A stretch of 64,000 bases of DNA from Paragonimus westermani (taxonomy: Eukaryota > Platyhelminthes > Trematoda > Plagiorchiida > Troglotrematidae). The notes beneath the pieces are model-generated. The model made no database searches and was not told the origin of the DNA. It saw only the letters and a list, made by a program, of their open reading frames with translations. The translations under genes were made by a program, and so were the position numbers. Below, piece by piece: positions 45,486-59,168 of this stretch (position 1 is its first letter; each line of letters starts with the position of its first letter). The stretch covers positions 150,665-214,664 of the forward strand of contig QNGE01000741.1 of assembly GCA_008508345.1 (NCBI GenBank). The letters are read 5' to 3'.

Positions 45486-46609
45486 CCGGTTGCAGGAGGA
45501 ATCGAGCTAAGCGAGGGGAGACGGAGCTCTAGAAGTAACGGGAGCTGGGCACATAGTAAAAATGGGGTTGGACACCCTGAAAGGATATTTCCGCAGATTT
45601 GTGCCGCTGTTGGGAGCCATTTCCTAATAACATAGCTGTTGTCATTCGCACACGGTGTGTGGGAACATTATTTTTGTGGTGTGGTGGACTTTTATGAACA
45701 ATAGTCCACCCTCCGACGAGTTCTGTGAAGGGGTAGCGGTAGTCTAAACTGGAACACGGTTTATGGTTGTCAACGCCAGCAATAATAATGACAATATTAC
45801 TGATGAGTCGGTGGAGTGAAATCAATGCGGGTCAAAGGTCGTCTACTGGCCATTGCAGAAGCCATCGCAATCCGCTAATATTCACCACCGCTATGCTCAC
45901 AGAAACATCTGTTCAAAACACTGAATCTTTTGTGGCCCTGTATCAATAGCCTGGATCGATCTGCTTCATAGGTGTACCGATGTTTCGAAGACGTTTACAA
46001 CCCAATTCACTGATGCTACATGACTAGATCTGACGAGTTTGACTAGCTGCACATTAATGATCACCATCCTTCACCCCACTGACACACTACCCCCAGCGAA
46101 ACCAGATAAATGTGCTGTATTTAAACTGATAAGGAAGCGCTGGAAAGGAGCTTGTTTGCTACGAGTTTTTTCCCATGACGAAACTGGGCACATTTACGGT
46201 ACTCAAAAAAATAGACCCCACTGTAATGAAAAAATTTAATAAGTATATTGGGTTCAGTACATGAATGGCGGAGGCAAACGTGGTTGTTGAGTTTTTCTAA
46301 CAATGTATCAATGCAGCGATACTGGACCATCTTCAGACGAAATGGCACTAACACGGAACTTCACTACAGCGACTAGCTATAAATGAGAAGAACACATGGA
46401 CGATCAGTGCACGTGACAGGGACTACAAGCAGACTGTTTCCGCGAGGATATTGGCAGAGTTGCCACCGAATAAGGCAAACGAGTTTGAGAGTTACCTTCA
46501 ACAATAGCCAATGTTCAGAAGTCTATCGTCAACAACAAGTCAATGGTGCAGGAATAACTTTGTCAAGATTCGTGCTAATGATGTCAAGAGTTCAGCGGAT
46601 TGATGGTGC
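45486..46609. other. no gene seen
   Basis: Only short overlapping frames. A hammerhead-like string at 45800-45821 was considered and rejected. Confidence 0.4.
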
Positions 46610-46850
46610 GTCCTATTCTGTCGTCTAATATAATTTCTATCACATTTGAGGCACGCGAAAGCGGTGCCGCTCTGTGGTAGTTGCCTTCACCGGTTCTGCC
46701 GTTGCCTTTATAGATTGGAGAGATAATGCCGGGCTTCCAAAACTCGAGCAGGATATCAGAGGAATATGAATGTCGAAAAAATATGGAAAATGTGGCGGCT
46801 CTGGAAATATGTGAGTGGGTGTTCGATTTTCGTAACAGCAAGAGGAAAAA
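46610..46850 (-). pseudogene. LINE RT fragment (CR1/Jockey-like)
   Basis: The - strand reads LLEFWKPGIISPIYKGNGRTGEGNYHRAAPLS and VIEIILDDRIG, matching RT motifs 0-1 of CR1/Jockey-type LINEs (P-x-x-W-K, P-I-x-K, NYRPxSL, EKxxxxRL). About 70 residues; neighbours do not continue it. Confidence 0.65.
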
Positions 46851-47905
46851 ACGTACAAAGATGCTTCATTATTCTGCAATAAGCTATTTATCTTTGAGTG
46901 TTCAAACCGGTGCTCAAGATTGCAAGCATTAACCCAGCAACTAACAAAAATAACACTTTCTCTCATAGGACTCGTTCAATTGCTTTTGGAAGATTACATG
47001 GTGCTTATAAACAATGTTGGCCCGATCGGTTGATTCATGTGCACATTTCAGATTTCTCACAGGCGACGGAGGTAGGATTACACAGTCATGCTTATCGCCG
47101 CACCAATGGTAAGGTTTTGTTCCCTTGATTTTTGGTGAGATCGTTCATCCTGACGTTTTGTGACGACGGTCAAGTGCTCGACAAAAAGTTCATGCGCACG
47201 CTCTCCATCTTCATTTGTTTCCTTCCTATTATTTCACGTTTCTGTAACACTCGAAATCTTCCTCATGGCAATCGCCAGTCTTTTGCGCGGCGTGCAATCG
47301 GTAGATGGTAAATATCACTGTAATCTTTCAGGTAAAAACGGTTTTTAAGTTGCTTGATTTGTCACAGTATCGTGACTTGTTTTGGTTCATGAAATCTATT
47401 AATCTTGTTGGTGGAAATGCTTTTGTTTTAGACTCCCAAAGGCGTAAGTCGTAGTGGTGATCGGATCAATGGAGAAATAACGAAAAGTTGCACGTTACGT
47501 TATTTCAGAGCAGCAGTGCTGAAATATAATGGAAATCGGTGTTAGCAACGTGATGACATGCTTTTCTTGAATTTTGGGTACAATTAAGTAGGAAAAGTTG
47601 ATTATAGTTTCGGCGGTTGAACAGTCGTTGAATCATAAGAACTAAGCAGTTTATGAGGCCACAAACGTAAAATATACTAGAAAACATATTGCAGTGTGAG
47701 AGTGTGAACAAAACCGAGCGAATCGGCCGTATTTTTCAGTTATATTCGGCATTCCTATCGGAGTGTTATAGCCATTCACTTCTACCACGGTTGTAAACTT
47801 TTTCCAGGAGGCAAGACGTACGCTGGAATGCGGACAAGGTGACCTGCTTTGCGAACGACATCAAATGGCACTTCCTACGTGAAAGCTTACGAAAGTTCCG
47901 TGCAG
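46851..47905. other. no gene seen
   Basis: Short frames only (for example 47160-47348, +, with a hydrophobic stretch) and no recognisable family. Confidence 0.4.
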
Positions 47906-48400
47906 TTGTCCTAACTTACGAGTAAAGGCAAACACTACCCCACACTTAAACAGTTAAGACGGTTGGAATTGATCCAACAAACTAATACCCAGTCAATGTT
48001 CACTATCGAGAACCGATCGACTATGAAAAGCCAGGACTCAGCGTGTTGACCCCATGTATTACTATCGACCCTGGGAAATAGAACGTACAGAGAGACACGT
48101 TAAACTAGCAAGGCACGGAGCGAGTTGTCATTTTATCCCTGAGACAGATGTTGCAAAATGGATGGCTCGAGTAAAACAAAAATAGGTGGAAAACCAAAAT
48201 CATCGAAAGGGCGACGATGAATGCGACTATCAAAATATTATTTATTGTAGTCGTTGCAAGACTACTTCATCAACTCGTACTAGATTACGAGTGAAAACAA
48301 ACTGTACTGTATGCCGAAACACTCATGACTGCTTCACCCATTCGTCCTAGCTTACAATTGAGGGCAAACCATACCGTGTGCTGAGACACGCTTAAACACA
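47906..48400. repeat. short tandem units of about 75 bp interrupted by a solo LTR
   Basis: CAGTTGTCCTAACTTACGAG then GGCAAAC (47909 on), TCGTACTAGATTACGAGTG then AACAAAC (48273 on) and TTCGTCCTAGCTTACAATTG then GGCAAAC (48342 on) are versions of one unit, each followed by a similar CACTTAAAC/GAAACACTC-type end. The solo LTR lies between the first and second. Confidence 0.5.
47961..48258. mobile_element. solo LTR (298 bp), uninterrupted
   Basis: Flanked by AGAC at 47957-47960 and AGAC at 48259-48262, a perfect 4-bp target duplication. Starts GGTTGGAATTGATCCAACA (first base changed from T) and ends GTTGCA. It is the intact reference for the split copies at 34007-39032 and 9032-10571. Confidence 0.8.
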
Positions 48401-51400
48401 TGTGGACGAGTGAAATCACTGAAAGAGAATACGTGGAGATATCGACACGAATGATCTATTTGTGCTTCATGGAGAACGGTAAATGCTACCTCTGCCTTCC
48501 TTCAGCACAGTGTGTAGCCGTTGGTTTGCATGCATTCTGAGTGTCCTTCCGGATGACGTAAGCCGTATATGCGACAAACGCCTTGTCATCTCGTTTAGCA
48601 AACCTGACGCCTGCAAGGTAACTGTACGCATGTGTAAGGGAATTCCCGTTCTTCGAACTTACCACGATTCTGAAACAGTGCCTTGAAAGCCGTATTATAA
48701 TCCATTTCCTGAAAATAAAATACCTTGTTACTGGTTGGATAAACACTGCCTGCACAATCGTATATCGGCACCTGTTTACTAATAAGCGGTCAACCACAAC
48801 GGCAGTCACACCGGATTTTAAAAATAACGTCCGACGAGGTCGTTTTCAATTGACCCTCATTTAAAACAAAAAAATATGGGTCCGTGACAAAATTTCTGCA
48901 CCACGTAGTGTAGTAAAAAAGTAGAATGTACCGAAAACATTGAGTGTCCAATTCAAAAATGCGTTTAACTTACAACCGTTACAGCGTAGTTTTGATGGTG
49001 AGTCACGTCGTTATCTGGTGCGAAGCGCGATGCGAGTACAATTCGCTGGAGAAATGCAGTTTCAAATAAATATTTGAAACCACACGAAGCTGGGCCTTCC
49101 CGCAAAACGGAAGTATGAGTTCCGCTTTAAAAATCCCAACGGGAATATTTTCACAACGCACAATTGATGACGAATTGCAGTATGGCGTTTTTATCAGGAA
49201 ATATACAGTTCTTTGAGTATGAGCAGTTTTCAAGTACGAAGGACTTTTTCAAAGCAGTAGAGCCACCATGTACAATAAATGTTTCACATCTGTTTTGATG
49301 CATGCATTTTTACAGTTGTTGAGAATTAACATCAATCAACACCCAAGTGGATGCTCCCAACTTGGTTCGGCCTTCAGTCCCACAGAGCAATCTACAAAAC
49401 TGTATGAGCACGTCTTCTCTGTCACTTGTTGATTAGGGTAGTGAAGTTAGTGATCTGGTGTCCTCTGTTGTGTGTTTTGTAAGGATGGTGGCTTTAGAGA
49501 GTCTCACGCTGGTTGACACGGTGAACGTTGAGTTGGTCCGCAAAGGCCGTTTCGTGGTGGTCAAGGCAACTCGTCTCAAAATAATGTAAGTTCCCGCCGA
49601 CCGTCCAAAATGAGATCCAGCACAGTGACCACAAGTGTTTGCGTACGCCTTTTTAAAGAATGAGAAACTGAGCCGGTGGCCCAGTCAGTGCACTGACACA
49701 GGTCTTTCTGTTCACAAGAATGTGGGCCATGTATGTTCCATGTGCTGAGCAGTCAAGGGAAACGTACGGAGAACAGGAGTGGCTAACAGAAACTGCGGGA
49801 CGAATTCCTTGGGTAGAAGCGGTGCACGACCATAAACTAAATACACACAGGTGCAATAGAGGTACTGCTTCTGACGGGTTTTGCGTCTCCAAACGTACGA
49901 AGGCGAGAACTTTGCTCCCTGCCGCAGTAGCTGGTTGGCGTGAACCGAGGCTAAAGTAAAGAGTAAGAGCGTTTAACTTACCAGCTAACATAATGGGCAC
50001 TCTTCGGCCGGAATGTATCCGATCGAGATCGTCAGTTAAGTGTGAACATGGGATCCGGGTGGTGCACCCATAAATTCTGAAAATGAACTAAAAATGAAAT
50101 ACAAAAGTGTCACATATACATATATAGCATGTGTACTTGATTTATACAGCGCATAACGTGCAAACATGTTGCGTATAGTGCAACATATGTAAAAATGTAT
50201 AGCATGCGTATGCCTTCCAGTGATTTTGGCTGTTATTGTACGCAGGATGTTCGGACAAAACCCGATTGCTTCATTTAGCGTGGAGCGGGCGTCTGTTAAC
50301 ATCAAACTCCGTAGCTAAATCGAGGTGTATTTCCGGTTATTGGGGTTGTAGCAAGTATGAAGAATAGAATGGAATTTAGAATTCAACCGTGTTGATGGAG
50401 TAAAAATTTAACGCTCTGAAACGACCTCGAGAAGTACAGATAGCTCGGTTGTTAACCCCACAAGAAAAGAATTATGGTCTGCGGAGTGTCCAAGGACGAG
50501 TTTTGTGGAGCCTTTTCTCATGTCCCGGTCAACCGTGATCAACCAATAGAATAGGCAAAACGTGTGTAAGAATTAAACCGCCCCGGAGTTGTTGAAATCC
50601 GATTAAAAGCCGAGACTTGTGCGCGATGTTTCTTACTCCCGCGACTAGTTTAATAACGACGCACTGGGCACGCACAACAGCAAATGTCTTTTATCAGGCT
50701 GGTATATACGAACCGTTTAGCGTGCTCAGGTAAGCGTCTTATATGAATTCTGCAATGTGTTTGAAACGTTTCCTTGTGCATGCCGGGGAAAATCTGTTTA
50801 CTCATTCCTAGAGTGGCAAACACCATTTTGGTGACCACTTCGTGCTGATGCACGAAAGATGAGTTAAAAGGCATGCAGGAGCCTAGTCTTGTCTTCAGGT
50901 CGGCCTTTGTGGTGCCTACCTCGCTGGGCTGGTTATGGACCATGAAAGGACACACTATCAAAAACAAGACGCAATGCGCTGGGGCCACCAGCATTCCAAA
51001 CTCTTACCTCAATGGCACACAGCGAAGCACCACAAGAAATTCTGTCCGGAAGCTTGCTGATGTGAATAAGAAATAATGGGGGACCACGGAGTAGCTATTG
51101 AGTAGCTGCCAGGTGAACTCAGGTGGAGGTGGCTGGTCACTTCCGGTTTTAGCCCTAAAAATTGTCTCCGAGAAAAGAGAATCAATCAAAAGACATTTTT
51201 CTTGATGTCAAGCCCCCAGTGTGTGTCGGAGGTCGTTATTTCTGGACAACAACAGGCCACCCATGGAGATGAGCATTTTTGTTGTGCGTGACTAACTACA
51301 AGGGAAGTCAGTTTGGATGGAGGGGAAGCGAGCAGTTATGAGGAGTGTTTGAGGATGGTGCGCTCTCATGGGCGTCCCATTGTTTTGCTTGTGAGTTTGG

Positions 51401-54400
51401 CATGGATGTGTAGCCAAAAGCTAGCCGACAGCGCCGGTCGCCTGCTTTGAGGATAGGAGTGGCATGGTTTTTCCCATAGCACTGACTAGGTTTTCAGTCC
51501 GGAGTTCTCGGTTCAAATAACACGTAGAGTGATTCTGTTAGGTTACCAGTAGCCTGTTTGGGAGTCCCATGGTTAGCACCATCTGAACCCGTCACAATAT
51601 ATGCACCAAACGCGAATAAGAGTTTTCGGCGTCCGAAACGGAAAAGTGAGAATAAAACGGTGGCTGCCGGAAGTGTCGCAGAAGTGGAGTAGGGTGCCAT
51701 TTTTTCGATGCAACCTTGTAGACCAACGAGCGATACTCCTTGGGTATATCAACAACCACTCAATGATCGGAAGAATTTTTCTATCAAAGCAGGAGGCCTA
51801 TTTCTCTTTAGTCGACGCATATAAGTAAATGGTTTCATTCGCACGAGCTTTTGTTTGGCCTGGAGCATGCATAAGTTTGCGTATCCACGGACTCTCCTTT
51901 CTCATCAATTCTGAACAGTATGAAAACCGTTCAGGTCTTTCAAGTTTCCCGTGATATTATGCTTTGCGAATAGATAAGAGCGGTCACTACGGGAGCGACT
52001 TGTTTTGCGTAAAAGGGATGAGCCAAAAGATAAAGTGCTCAGTTTTCGCGATACGGATGAAGTGTCCGCGTTTCACATTATTCCACGAAATTTACGATAT
52101 CTGTGATTCACAGAATCATAGTCAAGATGTAGTGAACCCATGGCAGACTTTCAAGCCGAAAGGTAAGGTTCGATGTGAATCTCAAACCTTGGACGCTTCT
52201 GTTGGCTGTTGTAACCCTCAACAGGCAAATTCAAAGGCGAGTGAAGATAAACCACCACGTCCAAGTGGCGGTTTGGCTACCGTTGTGCCTATTAGGTGGT
52301 TGCCACTGGTAGTGACTACTTCACGCACAGAGTGACTTTGAACAGCACAAGGTAGCGTCAGGGAGACGACGTGTTATGTTTGCGTCTTCATTAATACCAA
52401 AATGGTTAAAAAACTCGGGAATACAACCTCAAATTGTCAGTGGGACGCTGATGATCCCGGGCACTTCACGGTAACCCATAACAAATCGAGAAAAAGTTGT
52501 AGTCTGGCAGGTTTTCTGGACTCATGAACGCAGTCTCATTATGAGTAGCGTCGCACGGGGAAGGGAGATAGATAAACGCCACTGGAGGTGTATCGTGGAC
52601 ACAATGCCAACTGAAGCCACAGGCAGTCGCGTTTACTGAAAGGCCGAAAATCCTCGGTGTTTGTGGCTGTCAGGCTACCCTGGTTGGGGAAGATCACACA
52701 TCGTCCTCCATTCTACATTCATGTCAGTCAACTCGACAAAAAAGGAGCATTTGGCGACGCTCGCTTTATTCTCGTTGACGTCACTTGCGAGCCAGACCTT
52801 TGTATAGGCATGTATATGAGATTGAGTGCCGTGAACCGGCTGTCGGATTTCCGGTATTTTTTGGAAGGCCCGCACAATCCGTATGCCATGCACCAAAGGC
52901 GAATCACTGATTTTATTCTGCCTGAAAAAAGTAAAGATGTGAAAAGCAGCCTGCAAGATATATCCTCAAAGTGAGGGGGGAACTGCGGTTGGCAAAGGAT
53001 TGAAGTCAGATTGTTTTGCTGAATTTCACTGAAGGCATTCCTTTGGGGCTGTGGGCGCCAAATCACTGCCGGCGACCCGACACAGAATATCACCAGCACA
53101 AATGACCCAACAACTTACTGCCTCTATCCCCTTTCAAATTTAGGGAAAACAACAGGTTTTTGTCGTTGTAAGACCACCGGTAGAAATTTCCAGTGGGATG
53201 GACCAAGCAAGTGCCTCTTGGCATATAGGTGACACCAATAAGTCTCCCAGATTCCGAATTCATGGAAGGGAAGTGTCTCCTGGGATGTAGTCCAGGTTGT
53301 AAAACGCAACTGACGAGGTGTGTTAGCCAAGAGTACCCCAATCCGATTCATACAGTCCAGGATATTCGGATTTGAGATTAGAACGGCCCCAATCGGAAAT
53401 TCAGAAAATATTAAGAGCAGAGTACATATAGGAAGTGACTTACATACAATTGGAAAGTTTTATGAGTGCTACTGGCGACAGTATTCATCCTGAGGGGAAG
53501 AACCTCCTGTTGAGTACAAAATGTAGTTTTGGCAGGGGGCAGTACTTGTAGTTTCGTTTGCGTACAACCGCCCTCTTTGTTCCTCGATAATGTCTTGAAA
53601 CCCTTTTCGTGGCTTTTTATCTAAGCCCGTTGTTGAAAGCAGCGGCAAGATGGGGTTGGGTAAATTCGGTGTCGTTCATGCAACTTCTAGTTTCGTGCGT
53701 AAGAAGGCGCCATCCTCGAGAATGTGCAAGATTGCCAAAGTGGTCCATTTGCGGCTTTTCTCTTGCAAGCTTCTCTCCCACCCGCTTGTTAGGAGTGATT
53801 ACTGGCTCCCGTCCATCAGCATTGGAGCGGAAGTGTCAAATTATGACCACCGCCTGAGTTCTCCGCAGCTCCGTAACAGTGCCCGTCAAGAATACGATTG
53901 CGGTAGCATATGTGCAACTATGCTTGCAGTAACCACGCTTGAGGGTAGTTGAGTACAGGAAGGCATGCCTGAGGCTGCTTTAGAATCGCATGCACATTAA
54001 TACATCCGACTACTGTTGCTCGCAGTGCGTTGCTAGTATCTCCGACACACGCTACTCTTTTTACGCGGTTTTTCGTTGTTGCGTCCGGAACGTAACATGC
54101 TGCCGTTTTGTTGGCGCCACTTTAGTTTGTGATTGTCATCCGTGTGCATGTGCTACTTGGCCCTTGGGGAATTCTCGTTCTTTTTTCTACTTTCAAAGGA
54201 CTATTGTGGGGAAGCTTGCACCGAAAGAACGCTGTTAAACGACCTTCCCATGGATATAAGGTTGATTCACCAGTACAACGGGTTATGTATCATCCCGCTC
54301 GAAAGAGAAAGTTAATCATCTTCAGCCCAAGCGCTGGTTTGCAAACGGAGCAATTCGTGGCCGCACGAAATTATCCAATGAACCCGATAGTCTACTGAAG

Positions 54401-54479
54401 CACCTTCAAGGCGGGACCCAAGAACATCCAGTCTGTGCTCACCAGCGAACCCACAACCGAATATTGGCCACGGATATAA
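48401..54479. other. about 6 kb with no recognisable gene
   Basis: Many short frames on both strands, none with a domain I know. The most gene-like are 49484-49585 (+, ATG, 33 codons, starts MVALESLTLVDTVNVELVRK), 51964-52335 (+) and 52657-52974 (+, VFVAVRLPWLGKITHRPP...). None has splice, repeat or family support. I do not call them. Confidence 0.35.
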
Positions 54480-54575
54480 TCATATATACAAAAAAGTAAT
54501 AAGTATCACGTATGTGTGTGGTGCATGTATATGCGCACATATACGCTCATACATGTATATGTATATATATAGGCA
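54476..54575. repeat. AT-rich (TATG/CATA)-type microsatellite
   Basis: Alternating purine-pyrimidine runs such as GTGTGTGGTGCATGTATATG and CATACATGTATATGTATATA; low complexity. Confidence 0.7.
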
Positions 54576-57253
54576 TATTCAGTACGTGGAATAAAACCTC
54601 ATACCAACATTGTTCCGTGCTCGATCAACTGTTTTTCCCTTGCGTAGAATGGCATCTGACTTAACAGGAGGGGCATTCATCTTCGGAATTGCTCATTTGG
54701 AGATATCAATTCCCCTACACAACCGTCCATCATCGTTATCCATTGGTGTTCTCCTTCAAACTTTTTGTGGAATACTGAAAGCACCAGCCTTATAGACTGA
54801 AGTGAAATCGGGGAGGATGAGTGTGATGACTGTATCCTGCGAGAAACCACTTCAGTTCGCCAAAGGACTTAGCGAAAGGAGAAGGAAATATCAGAAGTGT
54901 TGTGTGACCACATATCGTCTCAGTAGGCCAGGTATATAACGGCATACCTGGTTATTCCCTTCAGACTGTGTCGCCCGTTTTCGCCAGCTACCTCCTTCAA
55001 CTAATATCGGGAGTGATGGAATCAGATGGAAATACATTTCATTGATCCAGGAATGGATATCCGGGTGGCCATTCTGCAGGGTAGTGGTTCAGGCAATAAC
55101 AAGTGCTATTCAAAAGTAGAAGCAGAGAGTACTCAGTTCGGTGGGTGTGCGAACCACTACCACTACGGTGCAGCGATGTCACAAAGTGTCCTTGCGGACC
55201 GCATGTGGTTAACGGCGGTTTGTTAGTCAGGCATGATTAAACTCCATAGTTGTATTACCACTGTGGACGTTGAGGTACATCGCGATGAGATCTCTGAAAG
55301 TTGCGCGTCCCCAGTTGTGCTCAGCAGGGTGGAAAGCAGAGCAAACGGGATGAGAGATATTGTGCTGGATAATCCAGACACCACCGTGAAACTTTCCTAA
55401 AAGGCGAAAAGGCGAGATAGGTACCAACAAAGAGGCGGCTGCTAAACATAATCACTCGTTAGTTTAGGGCGCCGATGTGGAAACCGAAACTGATTTCTGA
55501 GCTAACGGCAAACAGAAGTGTCCCGACTACCATCATTGTGAGTTGTAGAAAAGTGACTATCGTGAAATGGGACAGTGGCACTAGAAGAGGGGGAAGTGAA
55601 GGAAAAATTGGGGAGCAACTGAGAATCGATCAGAACAAATGCAGTAAAGCGGAAGGGAAGAACTTAGAAGCCTGGAAGGGCTGATTAAAGAAATCTGGTT
55701 GAAAGTGGAAGTTCAACAGCAGGAATTGACCGAAGTCCATATTTGAGAGTGGGCTTTAAGAAAGCCTTTCCAAGACGTGAAACTGAAGGGGAATTTGCCT
55801 TTGGCACATGCGGGAATATCGTTGACAGGGACACATCTGAACCCATTATGAGAGAGGGTAAAGCCTGGAGACGATAGACGAGGTTGCACCTAGGGGACCT
55901 CCTAGGGCGAGTAGTCACCCTCGAACATGTAGCCACTGAGTGAGTAATGAGGTTAGGCGATTGACGAGCGAACGCGTACAGCCTTGTGCCTATGACGGCT
56001 GTGCTCTTTAACTCTGGGCACTGGAACAGGGTCTTGACAGCAGGAGGGCAGATGGGGACAGCAACCCAAGGACGATTTACGGCGACACCAGGTGACCCAA
56101 TGGAATGCAGATTGATAGCCGTCCCAGTGGCACTGAGTTGTCGATCGCAGCTCAGCAGTGCACTTATGATACAGGGTCGAGGGCATAGTCGACACATGGA
56201 GCTGAGAAACAGGGGGAAGATTTACTGCCGGTATGAAAGATTCCCAATTTACGGAGTGGAAATATGTCGCCACAAAACAAGGCAAGAGTAGCGAGTCTTC
56301 TGTAAAAAAACTAGGAGGATGCTCGGGTATAATGCTTGAGCCACAGGATGCCCATGGCTATACTGAAATCGAACCAGCGTAGTTGTGGGAGACCGCTGAC
56401 GGTCCTGAATATCACTTCTAGTAACCCGGGAAATAAACGGGGTGAGTTATCTGTGAACTAATGGGGGAGGATATCTTTGAGATTACTGAGACCTATATAA
56501 GTAAGGATATGTCCGTGGGTAGTGTTTGCCGTCCCGGATTCTTGGTCCACAGTGGATATAGAAGACACGGTAGGATGGGTACTGTTGTTCTGTTGTTAAA
56601 TGTGCGGCATTGTGGCCACAGCCAAGAAGCGGGGTTTAGTGAAATATATACAAATCTGAACAAATCAGAAAAATGAATGGCTAGACGTGTTCCGTGGTGA
56701 AGCGAACCTCGTTCTATCATCACTAGTGTTTACTGCAGACAAGCTGAAATGTGCAAAATCGCAAACTACAAAACGATCACGAAAGGTGCGATAAATAAAC
56801 GATCTTAGTTTGACGGGTTATTCTTCGGATATCCAGTAGAATTTGGCGCTGTTTGCTACAATACTGCAAGAAAAACCAAGCTGTCTGCGGAGAATCAGCT
56901 CAAAATTCTTTAACTCATTACCTGACAGAGGAAAAGTTTTCCAAAGAACCAAACCAATATTTAACGACGTTTTTGTCAACAGATTTGGACGAATATCAGC
57001 TCAAGGCGTTATCTCTTGGCTCAACATTTCACATTCCACTTATCGAACTGAGTACTAAGATACAGGCACAGTTTGAGAACTTCTATCGAAAACTGCATTA
57101 AATTCAACCAGTTTCACAAAACAACAAAAACTGGTTAAGAGCCCATTCCCAGCCAACGGCTGCAGCGCTCCCTCTGCTGACGCCAGAAAAATGTGTTTTT
57201 GAGATGCCGTATCGATTATGAGAAGGCCTGGCGGAGCTGCGCACTGACCAGTT
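54576..57253. other. no gene seen
   Basis: The 170-codon frame 55685-56197 (-) and its overlapping neighbours have no recognisable domain. Nothing else is supported. Confidence 0.35.
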
Positions 57254-57640
57254 TCATGTTACTTGGCGTAAAATGACTCTTCTGTCCCCTGTTGGGCGAA
57301 GCGCAGGATACTGTTTTGAACGGTCGTGCGATGAACATGGAGGGCGGTGGTACTGTACCATGCAGGCCAGCCGCTCCCGCCTAGATTGTCCGTGAAGCGA
57401 ATTTGGGGCAATGAGGAGGCACCGGGGAACAGTGTTCTTCCGAAGTAGGGGGTCCAACATAGTCCTGTAAAGGGAACAACATGAACAAGCATGAGCCACA
57501 GGCCCAGTAGGCCATACATACGACTTACACAAATGCAAACCAAAACTGCACCGACAACACAGCAGCAAGCCACGCTACACAACTCAAATTCAATTAGTGC
57601 GCGCTCGCTGGTTTCGGTTGCGCATTACCGTATGACCTTT
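57254..57640 (+). repeat. repeat shared in inverted orientation with 61130-61440
   Basis: The reverse complement of 61130-61290 parallels 57480-57640 (CATGAGCC, GACTTACACAAA, CACCGACAACACAGCAGCA, CTCAAATTCAAT), and 57260-57480 parallels the remainder more weakly. It lies just upstream of the Gypsy-3 gag, so it may be that element's leader. Confidence 0.6.
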
Positions 57641-57934
57641 CAAGAGCTCCGTCAATTGCTAGGCTCGCCTAGGTTGTCAGCACAATGGATGGAGCAATTT
57701 CAGGATGGCCGACAAAAACCAGGCCGAAGGTCGGTGTATTTGTGTGAGATCTGCGATACACCATCGAGCAGACCTAGGCGGCATATCTGCCGAGGAACAA
57801 CACATACGCGTGTTGGAGCAATTGGTCATCAGTCTAGCGCAAACGTCGAGCGTGAGCTTTCGGTGAACCCTCCAGACGAGCTGGATGTGGTGCTCGAAAT
57901 TGCCGAAGACTTAGAAAGAGTCGGTCTCTCTTGA
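57640..57934 (+). pseudogene. gag: Gypsy-3 Gag remnant
   Basis: The frame ends RELSVNPPDELDVVLEIAEDLERV, which fits the retrotransposon Gag pattern of short helices (xRRELxxxPPxxLDxAxxIA). A second frame has RVLEQLVISLAQ, so there is a frameshift near 57810. Confidence 0.5.
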
Positions 57935-58185
57935 GACCCCGGCAGTGCCGTGCTTCGTGATGCACAACGAACAACGCCTCTTTTGTCAATCGTTAGACAT
58001 GGTGCGGCGGTGAGACACAATTACGGAGGCCTTCTTATACCGGTCCCCCTTCAATTTGACCCACTACTCGGGCATGAAACTGTTACCGTGGCTGGAACAA
58101 TAGACGGTTCACTCCGCATCCACGGCAGCAGTGCGTAACCTCAGGTGTACATATCCCATCAGTAATAAGTTCAAGATTTTTTGGG

Positions 58186-58803
58186 TTGCCAGTCCAACGG
58201 ATCAGGTTGACCTGGACTACGTTACAACACACTGAGGAGATGTGTAGTAACCTCGGCCTCGTCTCGTATTACAGAATACTCTCACCGGGATTCGCAAATA
58301 TCGCTAGCCCGCAACCTACCCTCCTGAAAAACGTCGGAAGTTCGAGCAGTTCGGAGAATGAGAAGCAGCTTTCGTGTCCCTCTAGCGTCCCTTATGCTCC
58401 GTGTCTATCTTGTCACTGTCAGAATTGTCGCCTGAAGCAGGAGGGTAAATCTTGGATACTGACGCTAGTCACTATATCACTGAGGCCGTATTACCACAAA
58501 AGGGTGCTGGTGGACAAGCGGGGGTGTTTGTTTACGGATGCAGTACCCCATGCAAGAGGAGAAGTTATTGTACAACCGAGGAGATTCCAGCTCTGGTTTT
58601 TTGTGAAGCAATGCCGTCAATACTTGTTGGGCAGGCGGTTTGCCGTTTGTGTCGACCACCACTCCCTCCGTTGGTTCCAGAACTTCATGGACTCGGAGAG
58701 TCAGAATGGGCATTGGCAGGGGATTCTCCAAGAGAAGGGCTTTGAGTGCAAAACCGAGCTGGTAGGAGTCACCCTAATGAAGATATATTGTCCAGGGGGT
58801 TGA
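58186..58803 (+). pseudogene. pol: Gypsy-3 RT end and RNase H remnant
   Basis: GLVSYYRILSPGFANIASPQ matches the GLxxYYRRFIPxFAxIAxPL motif at the end of RT. DTDASHYITEAVLPQKG (58452-58745 frame) is the RNase H start, and FFVKQCRQYLLGRRFAVCVDHHSLRWFQNF corresponds to the RNase H sequence ending in TDHxxLxWL. Frames change at least twice. Confidence 0.7.
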
Positions 58804-59168
58804 GGCTTGTTCATGGAGACTGCCTGTCTTTAGTATGCAACATCTAACGCTAGCCACGATGTAAAGCTCGGATTATAGGCTGTAGAAGGAGGCCGAAGCG
58901 TCTCACCCCGAAACTGTCTTTATTTACGACAGCCGACGGAGAGAAGGCAGTAGGTCCACAGATAAAGGAGTGGAGGGGAAACGTTGTGAGCCACCGCCTA
59001 TGGGAAATATGGAACCATTAAGTGATTAACAGGGGTTTTTGTTTTACGATCACGGGCCTAACTATTGCAAGGGATAATTAGGTCTTAAAGGATTTCCATT
59101 GTGAGCTAGGGCACACCGCAATTAACAATCTGGACGCTACAGCCAGACGGCAATTTTCGTGCTCACAT

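Noticed and set aside
45800..45821. CTGATGAGTC...GAAA, a second hammerhead-like string on the + strand
   Set aside because: The bases between the boxes do not pair as stem II and no stem I partner is found on either side.
55685..56197. 170-codon open frame on the - strand
   Set aside because: No recognisable domain, no splice signals considered convincing, and overlapping frames of similar length on both strands.
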